Translations under genes and position numbers: made by a program
Source of the DNA: Sipunculus nudus
Taxonomy: Eukaryota; Annelida; Sipuncula; Golfingiida; Sipunculidae
DNA: 64,000 bases
Direction: 5' to 3'
NCBI GenBank assembly: GCA_026874595.1
Contig: CM049316.1
Span: forward strand, 57,917,676-57,981,675
Notes under the pieces: model-generated
Seen by the model: only the letters and a program-made list of their open reading frames with translations
The model's database searches: none
Told to the model about the DNA's origin: nothing
Shown: piece by piece, positions 1 to 13,300 of the stretch
Layout: every line of letters begins with the position of its first letter
Numbering within the stretch: the first letter of the stretch is position 1

Positions 1-668
1 TAAAGACACATCTCTGTGACTCCCTACAAACATATGAATGGAAAAATGAAAATACTGTATCATTAATCACTGCATGCCACTGGGCACAATTTTTGTCATC
101 ATAAAAAATCAATTATTATCACCTGAATTTTCTTGGTTATTTCTTTTTATGTGCAATGTTATTACTGTTTTCCCTAATGTCAGAAGTAGTATTTAATTAT
201 CAAATACAAAACTGAGGACTTGTCATGAAAAAGTGATATTAATTTGCACGAGCACACCATTGAGACAAAAATTGAATTGTACTTTACAAGCAGGGCAAAT
301 TGTACACAAACTTGTATTTTCTTCAGTATATATTTTTGTCTTAATCATTTGTGAAACATAGGGAAAAACTGCCTTTTTTCATTGCATGCTCTTTCCAACA
401 AAATAGTTCTACGCTTGTCACAAGGATGTGCAAGTTTAAATCTGTTAGTATTTTGTGCAATCTTGCATTTTCACCATCAGTAGGATTATTATGTAGAAAC
501 CAGCATGCATGGTGTTTAAGCTAATCATTTTATATTTACATGAATGAACACAGACCTTGACTTGATCTGTACCTGAAGAGTAGGAACAGTTCTAACACTG
601 GTCCAACAAAACAGTACTGTAGTACAAACCAGATGAAGTCTGACAAACTGAACATATTATATATACCT
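1..668. other. AT-rich non-coding sequence
   Basis: No exon-like open frame, repeat match within the window or RNA gene was seen here. It is probably an intron of the gene whose last exons lie at 1909 and 7327. Confidence 0.4.
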
Positions 669-870
669 ACTGTGGTTGGCTTCATATTTGTATGGACAAT
701 ATTTCACAAATTCGACTTTTCAGTGTTTTGTGAAGGTTCATTTTTCATGATCTCAAGTTATTGAAAACTTATGAAAAATAATTCGTTGTTATATGAATTA
801 ATTATATCAAATAATTTGTGTGCCAAATCTCAAATAATTGGATGATAACTCAAAAGAACAATGAATGGAT
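669..870 (+). repeat. Partial MITE-like repeat copy
   Basis: It begins with CTGTGGTTGGCTT, the terminal motif of the foldback element at 18394-18799. It also shares that element's interior character, with repeated 'ttttcatgatctca' and 'tatcaaataatttgt' words. Only one end is recognisable, so the right limit is approximate. Confidence 0.35.
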
Positions 871-885
871 TGAAATTATTGTTCA

Positions 886-1605
886 TTAAAAGGGCCTAAT
901 TAACTATAAAGCATGTTGAATTACACAAAAGATAGCGTCTTCTCTTTGACATAAATTGCTACCTGCCCAAATATAGCCCAGAAATTGTTGGCTTACTCCT
1001 GTACATGGGTGTTGAAAACAGTGGACCAGGCATGACCACAAATGTCTACATAACACAACACATGGGACTCCATGCATTGTCTGGGCCACAGCACCTGTCA
1101 GTCAACCTGTCCTTACTGACTTGGCCCTAAAAATATAATACATGTTCCTGCTAGCTGAAATGTTGCTTTTTGCAGTGACTCAAGCCTGGGCCCTGTCGCA
1201 TGACCTGTGCTACCAGTGTAATTTCCACTATGGCCCCTGGACATATCATATACACACAGGTTCTACACTGAATTTACATTTGGCCAATGGCCCATTATGT
1301 CCATCCAGCAGAGATATATCAGAGGACATGATGTTTGGACAACTCTCTGCTTGGGATCTGTCACGCATGCTCAAAATGAGACTTCTGGTCATGTGGCCAT
1401 TTTATTGTTAACAGACACAGGTGGACTGCGCATATGTTTACTAACATGCAAAACCAAAACAAGGTGTTAAACAGCTCAAAAGGAGGTACTGAGACTGTGT
1501 GCTGTGATGGTTTTGCCTGGAAACTTTTGTATGAAACAAAAGTAAACTAAAAGTGTGAAAGAATAGGCTTAATATTGCTCCTGATTTGCCATTTAATGGC
1601 AGATA
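886..1605 (+). repeat. Dispersed repeat family H, copy 1
   Basis: About 700 bp that is repeated in the same orientation at 28617-29127. Shared blocks include 'gttgaaaacagtggacc', 'actgacttggcc', 'aacaaggtgttaaacag' and 'aatattgctcctgatt'. The small open frames inside (904-1089, 1142-1411, 1441-1665) are not conserved between the copies, so this is a non-coding interspersed repeat. Ends are set by where similarity stops. No convincing terminal inverted repeat or target duplication was seen, so its class is unknown. Confidence 0.65.
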
Positions 1606-1908
1606 AATTGATAGAGCTGATATATCAACCAAAGTAAATATGTAAAAAAATTTCCTGTCAACCACGGTGTGTTTGTATTTAAACCCATTAAAGACTTTCC
1701 TTCTGTTTTACTATCACCATATAATTTAGGTAGCATTTAATTAAGTGCAAAATGTATTGGTACTTTTACTAAATTGATCTTCTGCCATTTATAATAATTA
1801 CTTTTTATTAGTTTATCCAGGTGAATTAAAACATGCCTATAATCCAACTGAACCATTCTGCATCTAAGAAGACATTTTATTTATTGTTTTTTGTCTATTC
1901 TTCTTCAG

Positions 1909-2047
1909 GAGAATATGTGCTAATGGTTCAAGATGTCACTTCCCCACCTTTCATGGGTGTGACCTTGACCCCAGCATTTATACAGGTCAGGGTCTCTGCT
2001 CCTAAAAAGGCAAAAAAAGCACCAAAGCAGAAAGAAAAAGGACCAAA
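1909..2047 (+). CDS. Penultimate coding exon of an unrecognised gene
   Basis: A 139-nt exon lies between a pyrimidine-rich acceptor (ttcttcag, ending 1908) and a perfect donor (GTAAGT from 2048). It is entered with two bases of a codon outstanding and leaves two bases over. The translation has about 28 residues of alternating hydrophobic, beta-strand-like sequence (EYVLMVQDVTSPPFMGVTL...). A lysine/proline-rich stretch follows, KKAKKAPKQKEKGPK. Splicing to 7327 keeps the frame and ends in an acidic tail. I do not recognise the family. The strand-rich segment followed by a basic then acidic low-complexity tail resembles the ends of some large ER or RNA-helicase-associated proteins, but that is only an impression. 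Earlier exons lie outside the window or were not found in 1-1908. Confidence 0.7.
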
Positions 2048-2814
2048 GTAAGTGTTCTGTTGATTTTTATTGCATGGTTGTAATACATTGATCTAATTTA
2101 CCAACAAGAAATAAATGAAGTTAAATTTACATAGATTTAGTAATAGTCAAATAAATATGCTGGTGTGTTTGAACTTGCCAGACATATTTTATTTGGTAGC
2201 TTTTGGCTTTCATTTTATAATCTTGTGGGGTATATGCTTTATGAATTGAAGTCATGTATTATTGGGCTGATATTGTGTTTGTATTCTGTCTTTTGTATAT
2301 TTTTGGGTGAATTATATATTATTCATTATTATTTTATGTCAATCTTTTCCTATTATTTGTCTTTTTTGTATCTTCTTTATCATGATTATTAGATATTTTC
2401 CTGATAGGAAGAGTTGTTTCAGCATTGTACCAGTTCTGTTTCTTCAAGAAACATTCTTTATACATATGCCATGCCACTCTCTTGTTTCATTTATTTTTAC
2501 TTTTCTTCTCCAATTGTTTTTTATATTTTTACAATAATTATTTTATATTTTGTGTGTTCTTGTATGGTGATTTACAAGGTAGTTATGTGAGGTAACAGTG
2601 TCTAAACATGAGATGCCCAGTGTGTCCTGTTTGTGTTTGTGAGTTTGCTTAAATATGATCTGTCCAGTTTGCACATACATATTAGAATTAAAAGGTTTGT
2701 TGAAAATATTTAATTTTTTATTTTCATTTATAGTATAAGTCATTATTGAAAACTAAATGATTACAAACATAAGAAACACCACTACATATATAACAATTAT
2801 TTAACTTGAAATAA

Positions 2815-2995
2815 ACCAGGGGTAATACGTGACCCAGTGGTTAAGGTATTGGACTCTGGTGCAGAAGATCCCAGGTTTGAACCTGGCCAGGGCCTCATAT
2901 GATAAAATCGAGAAATCACTTAAGGACCTGAGAGCCATGCTAATGTCATAATAAAAGATAATGACTTCCCAGTTGTTCCATGCTCCCATTAATGC
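2815..2995 (+). repeat. tRNA-derived SINE
   Basis: An A-box-like TGGTTAAGGTATTGG (2838-2852) and a B-box GGTTTGAACC (2874-2883) are spaced 22 bases apart, as in a tRNA-type RNA polymerase III promoter. The T-arm stem pairs (CCAGG with CCTGG). The segment that should form the 5' half of the acceptor stem does not pair with the 3' half, and the anticodon stem is poor. This is therefore a tRNA-like SINE head followed by an unrelated body of about 100 bp, not a working tRNA gene. The body end is approximate. Confidence 0.6.
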
Positions 2996-4089
2996 AAGGT
3001 TTTCCTGTCACAATTTTTGTCATGTTGCTGCTTTTGAACTCATAAATTTAAATGTAAATTAAACCTCAAGGTAGCTGTTGATTAAAATTCATGAATTTCC
3101 TCTATTAGTAAGGTCATAATTCTTGCCCTACCAGTGACACAGGTACCTAATACCATCTTTGTATAATTAAGGTAAAACCAAATAGTCCTTTTAAAGGCCA
3201 TTACTGTGGGTTGTAAAACCATACTGTTTTGTCTTTTATATAATATTGCATCATAAAAACAAGATTCAAATTTTGTAATGCAAAAAAAATTCTTATGTCA
3301 TATTATCATCTCAGATATACCTGTGTATACCTCATGTATAATGTAAATGTTACAATTATGTTAAGCTTTTATTTATTAGTTATTAACCATACTCATAAGC
3401 CAATATATGTTTTTTAAAATTACCTATGCTTATTTAATGTTATACTGACTGAATATTTCAAAACCATGATGGTATTTCAGTGGAATGCACATTTGTGTCA
3501 CATGCATGTGAAAACACTTATTCATATATTTAATAGTTGTGTATACTGATGTATACTGATGTAATGTGAGAGTTGATATGTCTGCTTTATGTATACTTTA
3601 AATTGTCTCATGTGATTAATCAGTCACAGGACATAACTGCAGCATCATTTGTTAGGTACATGTTTTGTGTTATTCCTAATCCAGAAAAAAGTTAATCCAT
3701 ATTTCTACACATATACATGTACCAGTAATTTCAAAGTAAATGTTCTCTTGGGCTCAAACTGGCTCTTATAATGTCCTATTTTTTTCTAAATTTTCCTATG
3801 TGAAAATTTTCTCTTGTGATTTCCTATATTTTCCAGCATTAAGACCATAATCCTCTATATTTTTCCCTGAAAAATCATGTTTCTGTTATTTAACTGTTAT
3901 CACTGAATATTTATAGTTATATAAACCTATCATCACTGAAAACATGCAGTTCTTACACAGAACTGTCCATGTAAGTTACACAGTCTGAATTAAAGTGCAC
4001 TCATCTTAACCAATTAAACAAACCCTTAGAAGCTACTTGGAGAAAAGATAGACATGTTAATTAATCATATAGACCATTGCTGTGCAATG

Positions 4090-4670
4090 AAAACTCCTAT
4101 TTTTAAATGCCCATCATATGATTGGAGTGTTATAGTATACCCACAGTCTGTCCGTCCTTCCTAATGTCTGTCCATCCATTTGTCTTTTAACTTTAAGTGT
4201 CACTGTGATAACTAACTGGGGCTTTGAAGGATTTTCACAAAACTCACCATAACTACTAACCAACAGATTATCTCACCTGAGTTTGATCAGGGGCAACATC
4301 CACTTATATTTTATAAGGTCACGGGTAACTAGGCTACTTTGTTGTTGCCACAACAAAGTTTGAAGAAAATGAAGGATTTTGATAAAACTCATCAGAAAGG
4401 TTAATCAATCAAATATCTCACCTAAATTTGCTTTTCAGCAAACTCAATGCATATTTAATGAGGTCAGAGATCACAGCACTTTGGAGGCAACATGGTGACA
4501 TACCAAAAATCTTATGGATTTTCTTGAAACTCATTATACATATTTATAAAAAGAGTTTTCTCACATGAATTCCCTTATCATCAAAATTCACGCATATTTA
4601 ATTGAGTTCAGAGGTCACCAGATATGTAACAGGCATAGTTTTGAGTTTGCGGTTCTCTTGTTTCTCTATA
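4090..4670 (+). repeat. Repeat family G, copy 1
   Basis: It opens with 'cccatcatatgattggagtg...atagtatacccac', then a GTCY-rich stretch (gtctgtccgtccttcctaatgtctgtccatcc), then several degenerate tandem units of about 120-140 bp. Each unit contains 'gattttcacaaaactca', 'atctcacctgagtttga' and 'catatttaatgaggtca'. An inverted copy lies at 32930-33535. The end microsatellite plus tandem core resembles the Helentron-like elements elsewhere in the window, but terminal subrepeats were not resolved. Confidence 0.55.
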
Positions 4671-7130
4671 TGTTAGGATGAAAATTCCTATTAATCCAAT
4701 ATTTTGGTCTCAAATTCTCATACAAAATTCCTTTATTTCGTCAGAAGGCTGGTGGAGCCCTGTCTCTCTCACAAGTTCAAAATCCACAATCTAGCACAAT
4801 CAAGCACACACACTTGTCACATGTCACATCATCGGAAATATCTGGTTGAAAATACTGATGCAGATCACTGCACCCTATGGAAACTCACACAAGACTTCAC
4901 TGTAGCTGAAACAGGTGTCATTGACATAAACCTTTAAAAAAGGAATGGAGGGACAAATACTCAACCAGTATATTTTCCTAATATGTAACACCAGTTAACG
5001 GATGCTGCAGTTGTGTCCTGTATCTAATCGGTGGTTGGTTTTATATAACAATTTACCATTGTTTGCATGTCACAGTTTTAAACTAATATTTTGTGCTTTA
5101 CATTCCATACCTATTCCTGCCATTAGCTCACATGAGTTCCTTGCTCACTTCTATATATTCAGATCAAGGCTGGTAATGAGATATCTAGATCTTATAGCTA
5201 AGACTTCTGTAGATGCACAAAAGATATACAACATCCTGTAATCTGGTTCCCCACTCAATCTCACTATGGTAACAGACCTAAATAAAATAGGTAGCGTTGA
5301 TTCTTTGGAGCAAAATTTTATCTCCTTTAGCATTTGTTGAGATCTTGGTTCCAGATCATGCAATGTTTCAGTGTTTGGTTAGATTTCCATGGAGCTAGTT
5401 TGGATTAAGATCACGGTGACAGTCAAGTTTCAATAAGCCCCTAACACCTGTCAGCTTGGTTGAGTTGGGAACTAGTCAATTGTATTTTCCCTTTTGTTTT
5501 ACAATCTATCCTGGTCTTCTTGTCACAGTCTCAAAATTAATAAGAGTTTATTTTTTTTTTTTATTTCAATCTTGGTAAATAATTTCAGATTATGTTTAAT
5601 TTTGAAGGTTCATTTCCACTTTCTTGGCCAGTCCTTCACTGCATGTCTAGTTCTGGTTGATAGTTTTTCTCTTCCAGCTAACCTGAGAACAGGAAGTAGA
5701 TGGTTTCTGTGGTCTAGGTGTAGAGCACAGGACAAAAAAAAATTTGAAATCATGAGTTTGAAACTGAGCCAAGGCGCTAGGAGATTTTTCATTGTCAGCC
5801 CCCACTGAGGCTAAGGATGAGTGCTCTGCAGGCTTAATAGCTAGTGAGACTGTATCCCACAGTCTTGTTTCCCTCAGAAACAAATGCACCTTTTGGGGTC
5901 TCTGTGTTATACACCCAGGATCCACAAGTACGTTGCACAAGAGCCTGGTTGACACAAGGATAATTACGTACTTCCACTCTTTCATGAAGTCAGAAAATGG
6001 AATGGCATTTTTGAAGATGCACATCGTACCTTTTTAAGCCTTAAAATGAGGAGGTTACCTCCACAAAAAAATGTTTAAAAAAAAAACGAGTAAATGGTTT
6101 GCAAATTTAATATTTATTTGCCTTTATTCCCCTTGAGTTGGATCTATAGAGTACTTAAAATATATAATGACTGCACTACAAGTGAAGGTAAAATCCATGC
6201 AAAGAGTAGAAATTTTTTTTACCAGACCTCAGGATATGGTCAATGATAGCATTGATTGTCGTCCATTTGTCTCTCACATTTTGATTAACTCTGGGGAAAA
6301 ATTATTTTTAGTGAAAATTCCTCAGTAAATACTGTTTATAACAAAAGTGAGAATGTTTAATCATGTAAATCAAATATAAAATTCATGTTAAATCATTTAG
6401 CAGTCAACTAGTCTAAGTGCCTGATTTCCTGGGAACCAGCATGTTTTTTTTTTTATGTTATGTGAACGGGCCAACATTAACTTGTTATTTCCATCCCTAG
6501 CTGCTATCAATATAAAAGGCCTTATATGTTTTGTTGATTGCTTTCATGTACTCTTCCTGAATCTTTCACAAATAACTTGCATAATTGTGTGGGGTTTTTT
6601 TGTAATACGGTTTATCTTCCCAGTTATACTTATAGACTCTGGTTTGACTGGATTTTTTTCCCATAACAGAGTAGAAAAGTTCCCAAATTAGAGAGGTTAT
6701 AGAGAGGTCTGAATGTGTTTATCACAGAACCCTCACAAGTGTTTGATATATAGAGGTGTCCATAAGAGATAGGTGCCCATGTGTTGAAATGCCCCTGTAT
6801 GTCTTCACCACTGACAGCGTGTGAACTTTAAATGAAAAAAGAACAATTTAAGAAGAATTTAATTCTAAATATGCATATTTTCCTTATTTGAATACTGTAA
6901 ATTGTCCATTATAAATATCACTTAGAGAATATTCCCTTATTTTCCATTTGGTCCTGCTCCTTGCTCTAAGCTTGACTGTAAAACTTATTTGCTATATTTG
7001 ATTAAACTTTTCTTTTTAGGGTATTATACTCTCTACCATAACTCATTGATTTTTCAAACTTTATTAGGATATATTCTTACTCTTTATGATTTATACCGCA
7101 TATATATGTACTTCCATGGTGCTTCATTTG

Positions 7131-7245
7131 CTAACCCTGGTGGTAGATTTGTTTGTGATCTTCTTGATTCAGTGGCTTACCCTGGTGGTAGATTCCTGAG
7201 TCATCTTATTGATTCAGTGGCTCCCCCTGGTGCTTTCTTCCTGAT
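7131..7245 (+). repeat. 51-bp tandem repeat, about 2.3 copies
   Basis: The unit 'aaccctggtggtagatt...cttgattcagtggct' repeats at a 51-bp spacing and ends about 80 bp before the last exon of the + strand gene. Because 51 is divisible by 3, one frame stays open (repeated PGGRF...LLDSVA). It lies inside the intron, has no splice acceptor of its own, and is best read as a non-coding minisatellite. Confidence 0.5.
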
Positions 7246-7326
7246 CCTCTGACACTCCCACTAACATGACCACCTGCTGGTTGTACTGACATTCAGTGTT
7301 GTGTTGTTTGCTCTGTTGTGTTGCAG

Positions 7327-7366
7327 TGATAACCCCACGTCTGACAGCGAAGATAGTGATGAGTAA
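7327..7366 (+). CDS. Terminal coding exon with an acidic tail
   Basis: After the acceptor ttgttgtgttgcag, the single T at 7327 completes the codon left open at 2047. The reading frame then gives DNPTSDSEDSDE and a TAA stop at 7364-7366. The acidic, serine-rich end has casein-kinase-2-like sites. Its exact frame match with the exon 5.3 kb upstream is the main support. The 3' UTR follows. Confidence 0.65.
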
Positions 7367-9819
7367 CACACTTACCCGTACACTCACATCATGGATATTA
7401 TCACAAGTATAACCACTTACTAATCAACGGACATTATACTGTGGTCTCAAGGCTGGACTTGTCTAAATAGACTGAATGAAAATGAAGCACGTTTTGCCCC
7501 CAGAGCTGCATGACCTGAAGGGCATGCTTCTTCTGATGATATATATCATTACCAACACAAAGGAATTTATCTTTAAACCTGTGTTTGTTTGATTGATTGT
7601 TTGTTTGTTATCAGAATTGTGCAAAAGTCAAGGTGTGGCTTTGAAGGGTTTTTTTTCAGAACTTCCCTTTCTCAGGGCATCACAGATAGGGAACAGAAAA
7701 GTCTGGGTGTGGCTTTTAATAGACATGCAGCTTATAATTGAGAATTTACAGTACTGAGTGTTTTTCCCCACAAAACTCTGTGGTGTGTTTTCATTGGCAG
7801 AGGTATGTGCTCTAATGAGTGCTCTCTAGTTTGTTTTTGTGGGGTTTTTTTGTTTTTTTTGTTTTGTTTTTTTCTAGAAATGTTCAAAGACAATTTCTTT
7901 TTGATGGGGCAGGGTGTGGAAGGGTTGGTATTTAAGAGGTCTTCTCCTATTTATCATATTACTTATAGTTTCTTATGCATGGATATGAATGATATATTTT
8001 TCACAAATGAAAAACATGTCACCGTTCTATTATTTTCACTCATTTGATCTTTCACCATTTTGCTAAAGGGAAAGGTAGGCCAATCAAGACCTGGTGTCTT
8101 AATGTGAGCACATTATCCTTGGTTTTGTTCTTGTGAGTGTGGTTCCTAGCACATGCCTCAAAACACTGGTGTGTGTTATTTCATCATGAGAAATGAGGAT
8201 ACATGCTCACAGTTGTTTTACATTTACTTAAATATTGAAACTACATGTTCAAGAAAAAAGGTATTTTGAGCATGAACTGTTAGTGTTGAGTATTCGAGGT
8301 GAAAGGTACATACAATGCTGCCACTGAAATGTATATATATGTTTTTGTTCTTTTTACACACATTTTTCGGGTGCTCACATTTTTGTCTTCTCCCCTCAAA
8401 TATGTATTATACTGATTCTCAACTACAAGCACATGTATGTGGAAATTTAGTCTAATTTGACGCAGGTTGTCTTTTGTATTGATTTTTGCTGCACTATATC
8501 CTGATGAATGAATTTTGCAGAACTGAGTGCCTGTGCACAAGCATTTTAATTATGAATGTTAACTCATGACTAAAAGCGGAGTGCTGTGGCCATTTGTTTT
8601 ACTTTTTTTTCATTTATTTTTGGACAAGTATGTTACATATTTTTTATTTACATTTTCATGCTATTTTGGTTGAATACACAGTGGCAGCACTTTTAATTTC
8701 ACACAATTCCAAATCTAACCTTCTTTAGGTTTATTTATTTGTTTCATGTTTTGTTATGAATGTCCTAAAATAAATTATTTAACCTGGATTGTATTGTTTA
8801 CTTTATAATCACCACCCATCAGTACCCTGTACATCTTTGTTAACCCAAAATGTACATTATCTATTATTCACACCAGCTTGTGTTATTATATGTCCATAAT
8901 TTGCTTATACATTATGTATAAGCTTTCACTTGTCAAAATCTTTTCTTTATCAAAGTGTTCAGCAAATTACTAGTAATTCACTTTATATGTATGAATGTTT
9001 GCATCATTGTCCTTGTAGCACAATTAAACAGTTACAGTCTTAAAAGATTTATTCAGCGCATGCTATAAAGGCACAAAACTCATTCTCCTACCTTAATTTC
9101 CGGTTGATGATAGCCCAGACTTAAAATCATTTGGACTGATGTTTATACCCATGCGCGTTTCCCCTAAAGGCAATAATTATTTAAATAATCTGGGATATAA
9201 CTTACATATGTTTTAAATAAGCTTACAGCAGGATGAGGAATTTATTTAATGGAGTTGACATTCGTATAAAACATTCAGTTATTAATATCTGTAAGAAGTA
9301 TTAAGTATATTTAATATTCTTTTATTAGATTTAGCTGATCCCTGGGATAGAAGTATAGCTGGTATAACTATTATTTCAGTATTTCAGGATTCTGGTTTCT
9401 TTTCTCTGTTAATCTTCACATCTCCAGAAATATCTTCTGAAAATATGTCTTATCACTACTATTAGTATCTCAATAAAGGTACTTTTTCCTTTTAAGTATA
9501 TTTATATTGGTGAAAGGCATGTCTTAGATGCTCTGTAGCTCCTTGCATTGTATTCCATATTGGTCTATAATGAATGACAATTATATGCAAATTTTGCACA
9601 TTATGATATTCATATGCAAATTATGCACATTTCAATCCAGCGATGATTAGCAGGACAGGTAACATATTGACCAATGAAATATCTTTTGCTTCTTTTACAA
9701 TTCACTGCTGCAATTGCTTTTTTTTCACTTATTTGTACAATAGCCTAATCTAAAGTTCCAGACAGATACAGCTTATAACAGCTTCAGCTGTAAATTGCAG
9801 TTTCAAATCAGCAAAACGG
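7367..9819 (+). other. Probable 3' UTR and downstream sequence of the + strand gene
   Basis: AT-rich sequence with no coding signal. Possible poly(A) signals on the + strand are AATAAA at about 8771 and 11037, neither of which can be chosen from sequence alone. A short imperfect duplication containing 'atatgcaaat' twice lies at 9583-9630. Confidence 0.3.
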
Positions 9820-10320
9820 GTCATATTGGATTTTGAATGTTCAAAAGTCTTCAACATTAACACTCCCTCTTCTATCTCTACACTATAAATTATACAAATA
9901 TATTCAGTTTGTCTAAATGTGTGTCAAATTCATGTAATGATTTTCAAGGTCACAATTGTAAGGTCAAGGTGATGCATCAACAAGTCAAGGCCATAATCTC
10001 CTTTGTGTTTTCATTGACTTGATGACCTTGTTTGTGTCCAACATTAACACTCCCTCTACTATCTCCACACTACAAATAACACAAATATATTCAGTTTGTC
10101 TAAATGAGTGTCAAGGTCATGTATTGATTTTCTAGGTCACAATTGTTAGGTGTAGGTCGTGCATTTAAAGGTCAAGGTTATGATCTCCATTGTGTCTCCA
10201 TTATTTTCTGACCTTGTTTCATATTTTCTGTGAATATTTTAAGCCATAAATCAAATATTAAATGCATCCACCTGATTTCATTCCACTCACTTTCAGAATG
10301 TTCAGAATCCAATATGACTT
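9820..10320. mobile_element. MITE-like element with a duplicated 187-bp core
   Basis: The left end carries 'gtcatattggattttgaatg' and the right end its near-perfect reverse complement ('gaatgttcagaatccaatat', 10295-10314), forming terminal inverted repeats of about 23 bp. The interior is two direct copies of a 187-bp unit, starting at 9852 and 10039 with 'caacattaacactccctc'. There is no transposase. It is a non-autonomous DNA-transposon relic. No target duplication was resolved. Confidence 0.6.
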
Positions 10321-13300
10321 AGAAATCTTGCAGTTATTATGATATTTGAGACATTGGAGCTTTTAAGCACCACTAAAAAAACATGTATCATAACATGATC
10401 TATATTGAAATAATATTTTAGTATTCATTTAATATTACATTACCTTAAGTTCTGCAGTCGATCATTAGATAATGGTTAGTCATGTGTAAGAATACTAGCT
10501 GATGATTATAATAAAGATATAGGTTTAGGAATGTTAGATGGAGTTTAGACGTTTAGATTTATCATTGTATCATATACATGTATATGATACATTTTCTTTC
10601 AGAAGTATCTTCTTAAATCACAGTCACGCTTCAGTCTATAGTATTAAATTCTTAGCAATGTAGATTATTTATATTTATATGAACACATATATGTAGTACA
10701 ACTGTCATAGTATAAAATATTAGATTTAACGATTATTCTTATTTTCCAATCCTTTGCATGATATTATTATATGTAGATGCACATACAGTTATGTATTTAG
10801 GATACTTAGTTTGAAATGTCCATCAGTTATAAATCATATATATAAGACTGATGTAATGCAAGGTTAAATATACCAACCAGTGTTGCCACCTACTGGGTAA
10901 AAACAAACTGACATAGGCCGTGGGTTGGAAGAGGTTTTGGTTAATTTGCTTCCTGAGGAAATTATGTACAACCTGTAAATATGTACAGAAAAGTCATATA
11001 AATATGAATTGTTCCAAACTGTATATATTTCCAAAAATAAAGCTGTTACCCTTGAACCTTAAATTTGTATGCAAAATCTTTACTCATATTCTTTGATTTA
11101 AAGTCAAGAAGATTCTTCAACAATTGCAAGAATGAATCATTAAATAATGATTATATTTAATTTAACACTGTTATTATGCCAAACTGCTAGAATAACAATT
11201 TTAGCTTTTCTGATTACTATTTTTATACAATTTGGCTCACCATTGTAAATTAATAATAAGAAGGGGCTATGGGAGTTCCATTAAGTGCCACCTGGTGGAG
11301 CTTGTAGATATTACATTGTTTCTCAGGTTGAATCTACATTTTGCTTGCAAGGGGAGATCACCCATTTGCTTATTCTCTACATGTTCCCTGGCCTTACACA
11401 AAGATTATTTAGTTCTTTATCTGTTACATGGAATACATACAGATGTTTTATTATTAATTTACTATTGGCAACACTGGTGACTACAGCCAGAGCACCATGC
11501 AGATTATATCTTTCTATATTTTCAGTATTAATTAAGGTACTATTTGCTTGCTGTTTAGATGAATATTACTATTTAAATTTATATTTTATTTTATTCTGAC
11601 TACTAACTTTAAAATAATGTTATACTTAAAAACCTACTCAAGTCAAAGGTAACTTTTTTAATGGTTAAAATAATAATTTATGTTTGTCTACTTTTGTTAA
11701 ACATATAACTTGAGTTATAACAGTTTGTAATCATAATGTTCTCACTCTCACTGTTTTAATTATTTAATTATTTATCACAAGTGTGTAAGTTTAACCTCTA
11801 TGTCCATTTAGTATGCATTGCTGTGTTTCCCAGTGAAACACCAGAAACTGACTGATTAACTACCAGTACTCTAAGTACGAAGATTTAACTGTCAATACAA
11901 CTACTGCATGTTCACTTTTTTGAATATAAAATCCTGTTTTAACTTGTATTATGAACATCTATAAATGTGTTTATGTAGTATTAAAATTGTATGTATCTAA
12001 AGCATATGTCCTTTATGATTTAGGTGGGACACTGCTCGGCACATTGCGGAGTCCATGGCTCGTGGGTACTCAGATATGGCCAAGCAAGAGATGGGATAAA
12101 CCAACCAGCACAGTCAATGGACTGCCAGTACAGTCTAAAGATATACCAGCTTTTTCTGGATCTGTCTGCACCATTCATAGATTGGTTGTCTAATACCGCC
12201 CAGGTCACAATCTGGATACATCAAAGCCATGATGGGGATGGATCTCCTAGCACCAACTATAGATTGTCCATACAATATACAAATCTCAAAATCTCAATGC
12301 ACTGTACATAGACTGGCAGCATAATATGTGATGGTCATTAAAAATATATTTTGTGACTTCTAATACGATCTGAGGATTGTCTCTGCTCTGCTGCCTAGTC
12401 ATCAAATGAAGCTTGAAAATATCCATAGATCGTACAGAGTTTTCTGCAGATCAGTCACAGATCTGGAGTTAACTACATACACATGCCATGCCATCCTTCA
12501 GCTGTTTTACATTCCATCCAAAACTTGGTTTTGTTGAAAAAATGGAGTTATATAAATATGTGATATTAGAACAATTTGCCCATATATTAATTCATTATAA
12601 TACATGGAAATATTTTTTAAAATCCATGTGCATGGCTCAGAATTGCTTTTAGCCATATGAATTTGTTACATATAATGTAGATATAATTATAAATGCCATA
12701 ATTTGTCATTCCTCTAGAATCAGTTTGTTTCTGATTCCAGTCACAATATATTACCAATATATAATGCTGCATGCACAAATTCTCACAGACCTGATGTATG
12801 CTAAATAATATCCAATATGCTGCTGCAGGCTTTCTGTTTTCAGGAGGATTTCAAATTTGCTCAGATGTTGGCGCTCGGTAGTCTGTACAATACATACATA
12901 CATTATACCATACATGCTGAGTGTACCTGGTAATAATTTCAATAAACCTCACATAGAGGCAAAGCTTTTGTTTTAACACACGTACATTTTTCTTAAGTTG
13001 GTTCAACACCAGGCTTCCCTCTTCATCTTATAATTATAGAGGGTTTGACAATGTAACAGTGGCAGCTGGGAATTTTGCAAAGTTAAAAAAAATATTTAAA
13101 AAAACTGTTTCTATGAGTGTATTGTTATACAGATGCTTTATAAATGCAGGGTTGGATTATACTGGATTATATAAATATATTGTTATCCATAAAATCAGTG
13201 TTGTTGCTTCTGTCAGGACTATGGAATTACCTTTTCTGAGATTAAAAGTTACAAAACCTTAAATTACAAAGCAGCATTAACCCGACTCTGGCTCCCAGCA

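Larger units (their letters stand above)
2048..7326 (+). other. Last intron of the gene ending at 7366
   Basis: Donor GTAAGT at 2048, acceptor ttgttgtgttgcag ending at 7326. The intron carries a tRNA-derived SINE, a Helentron-like repeat with a GTCY stretch, and a 51-bp tandem repeat near its 3' end. The remaining sequence (2110-2800, 3000-4090, 4680-7100) is AT-rich, and I saw nothing coding in it on either strand. Confidence 0.6.

Noticed and set aside
886-1605. Coding interpretation of frames at 904-1089 and 1142-1411
   Set aside because: The second copy of the repeat at 28617-29127 does not preserve the reading frames.
2824-2900. Possible functional tRNA gene
   Set aside because: A and B boxes and the T arm are present, but the acceptor stem does not pair and the anticodon stem is weak, so it was called a SINE.
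5494-6024. Overlapping open frames of 104 and 125 codons
   Set aside because: They lie on opposite strands in an intron, without splice borders, domain or repeat support.
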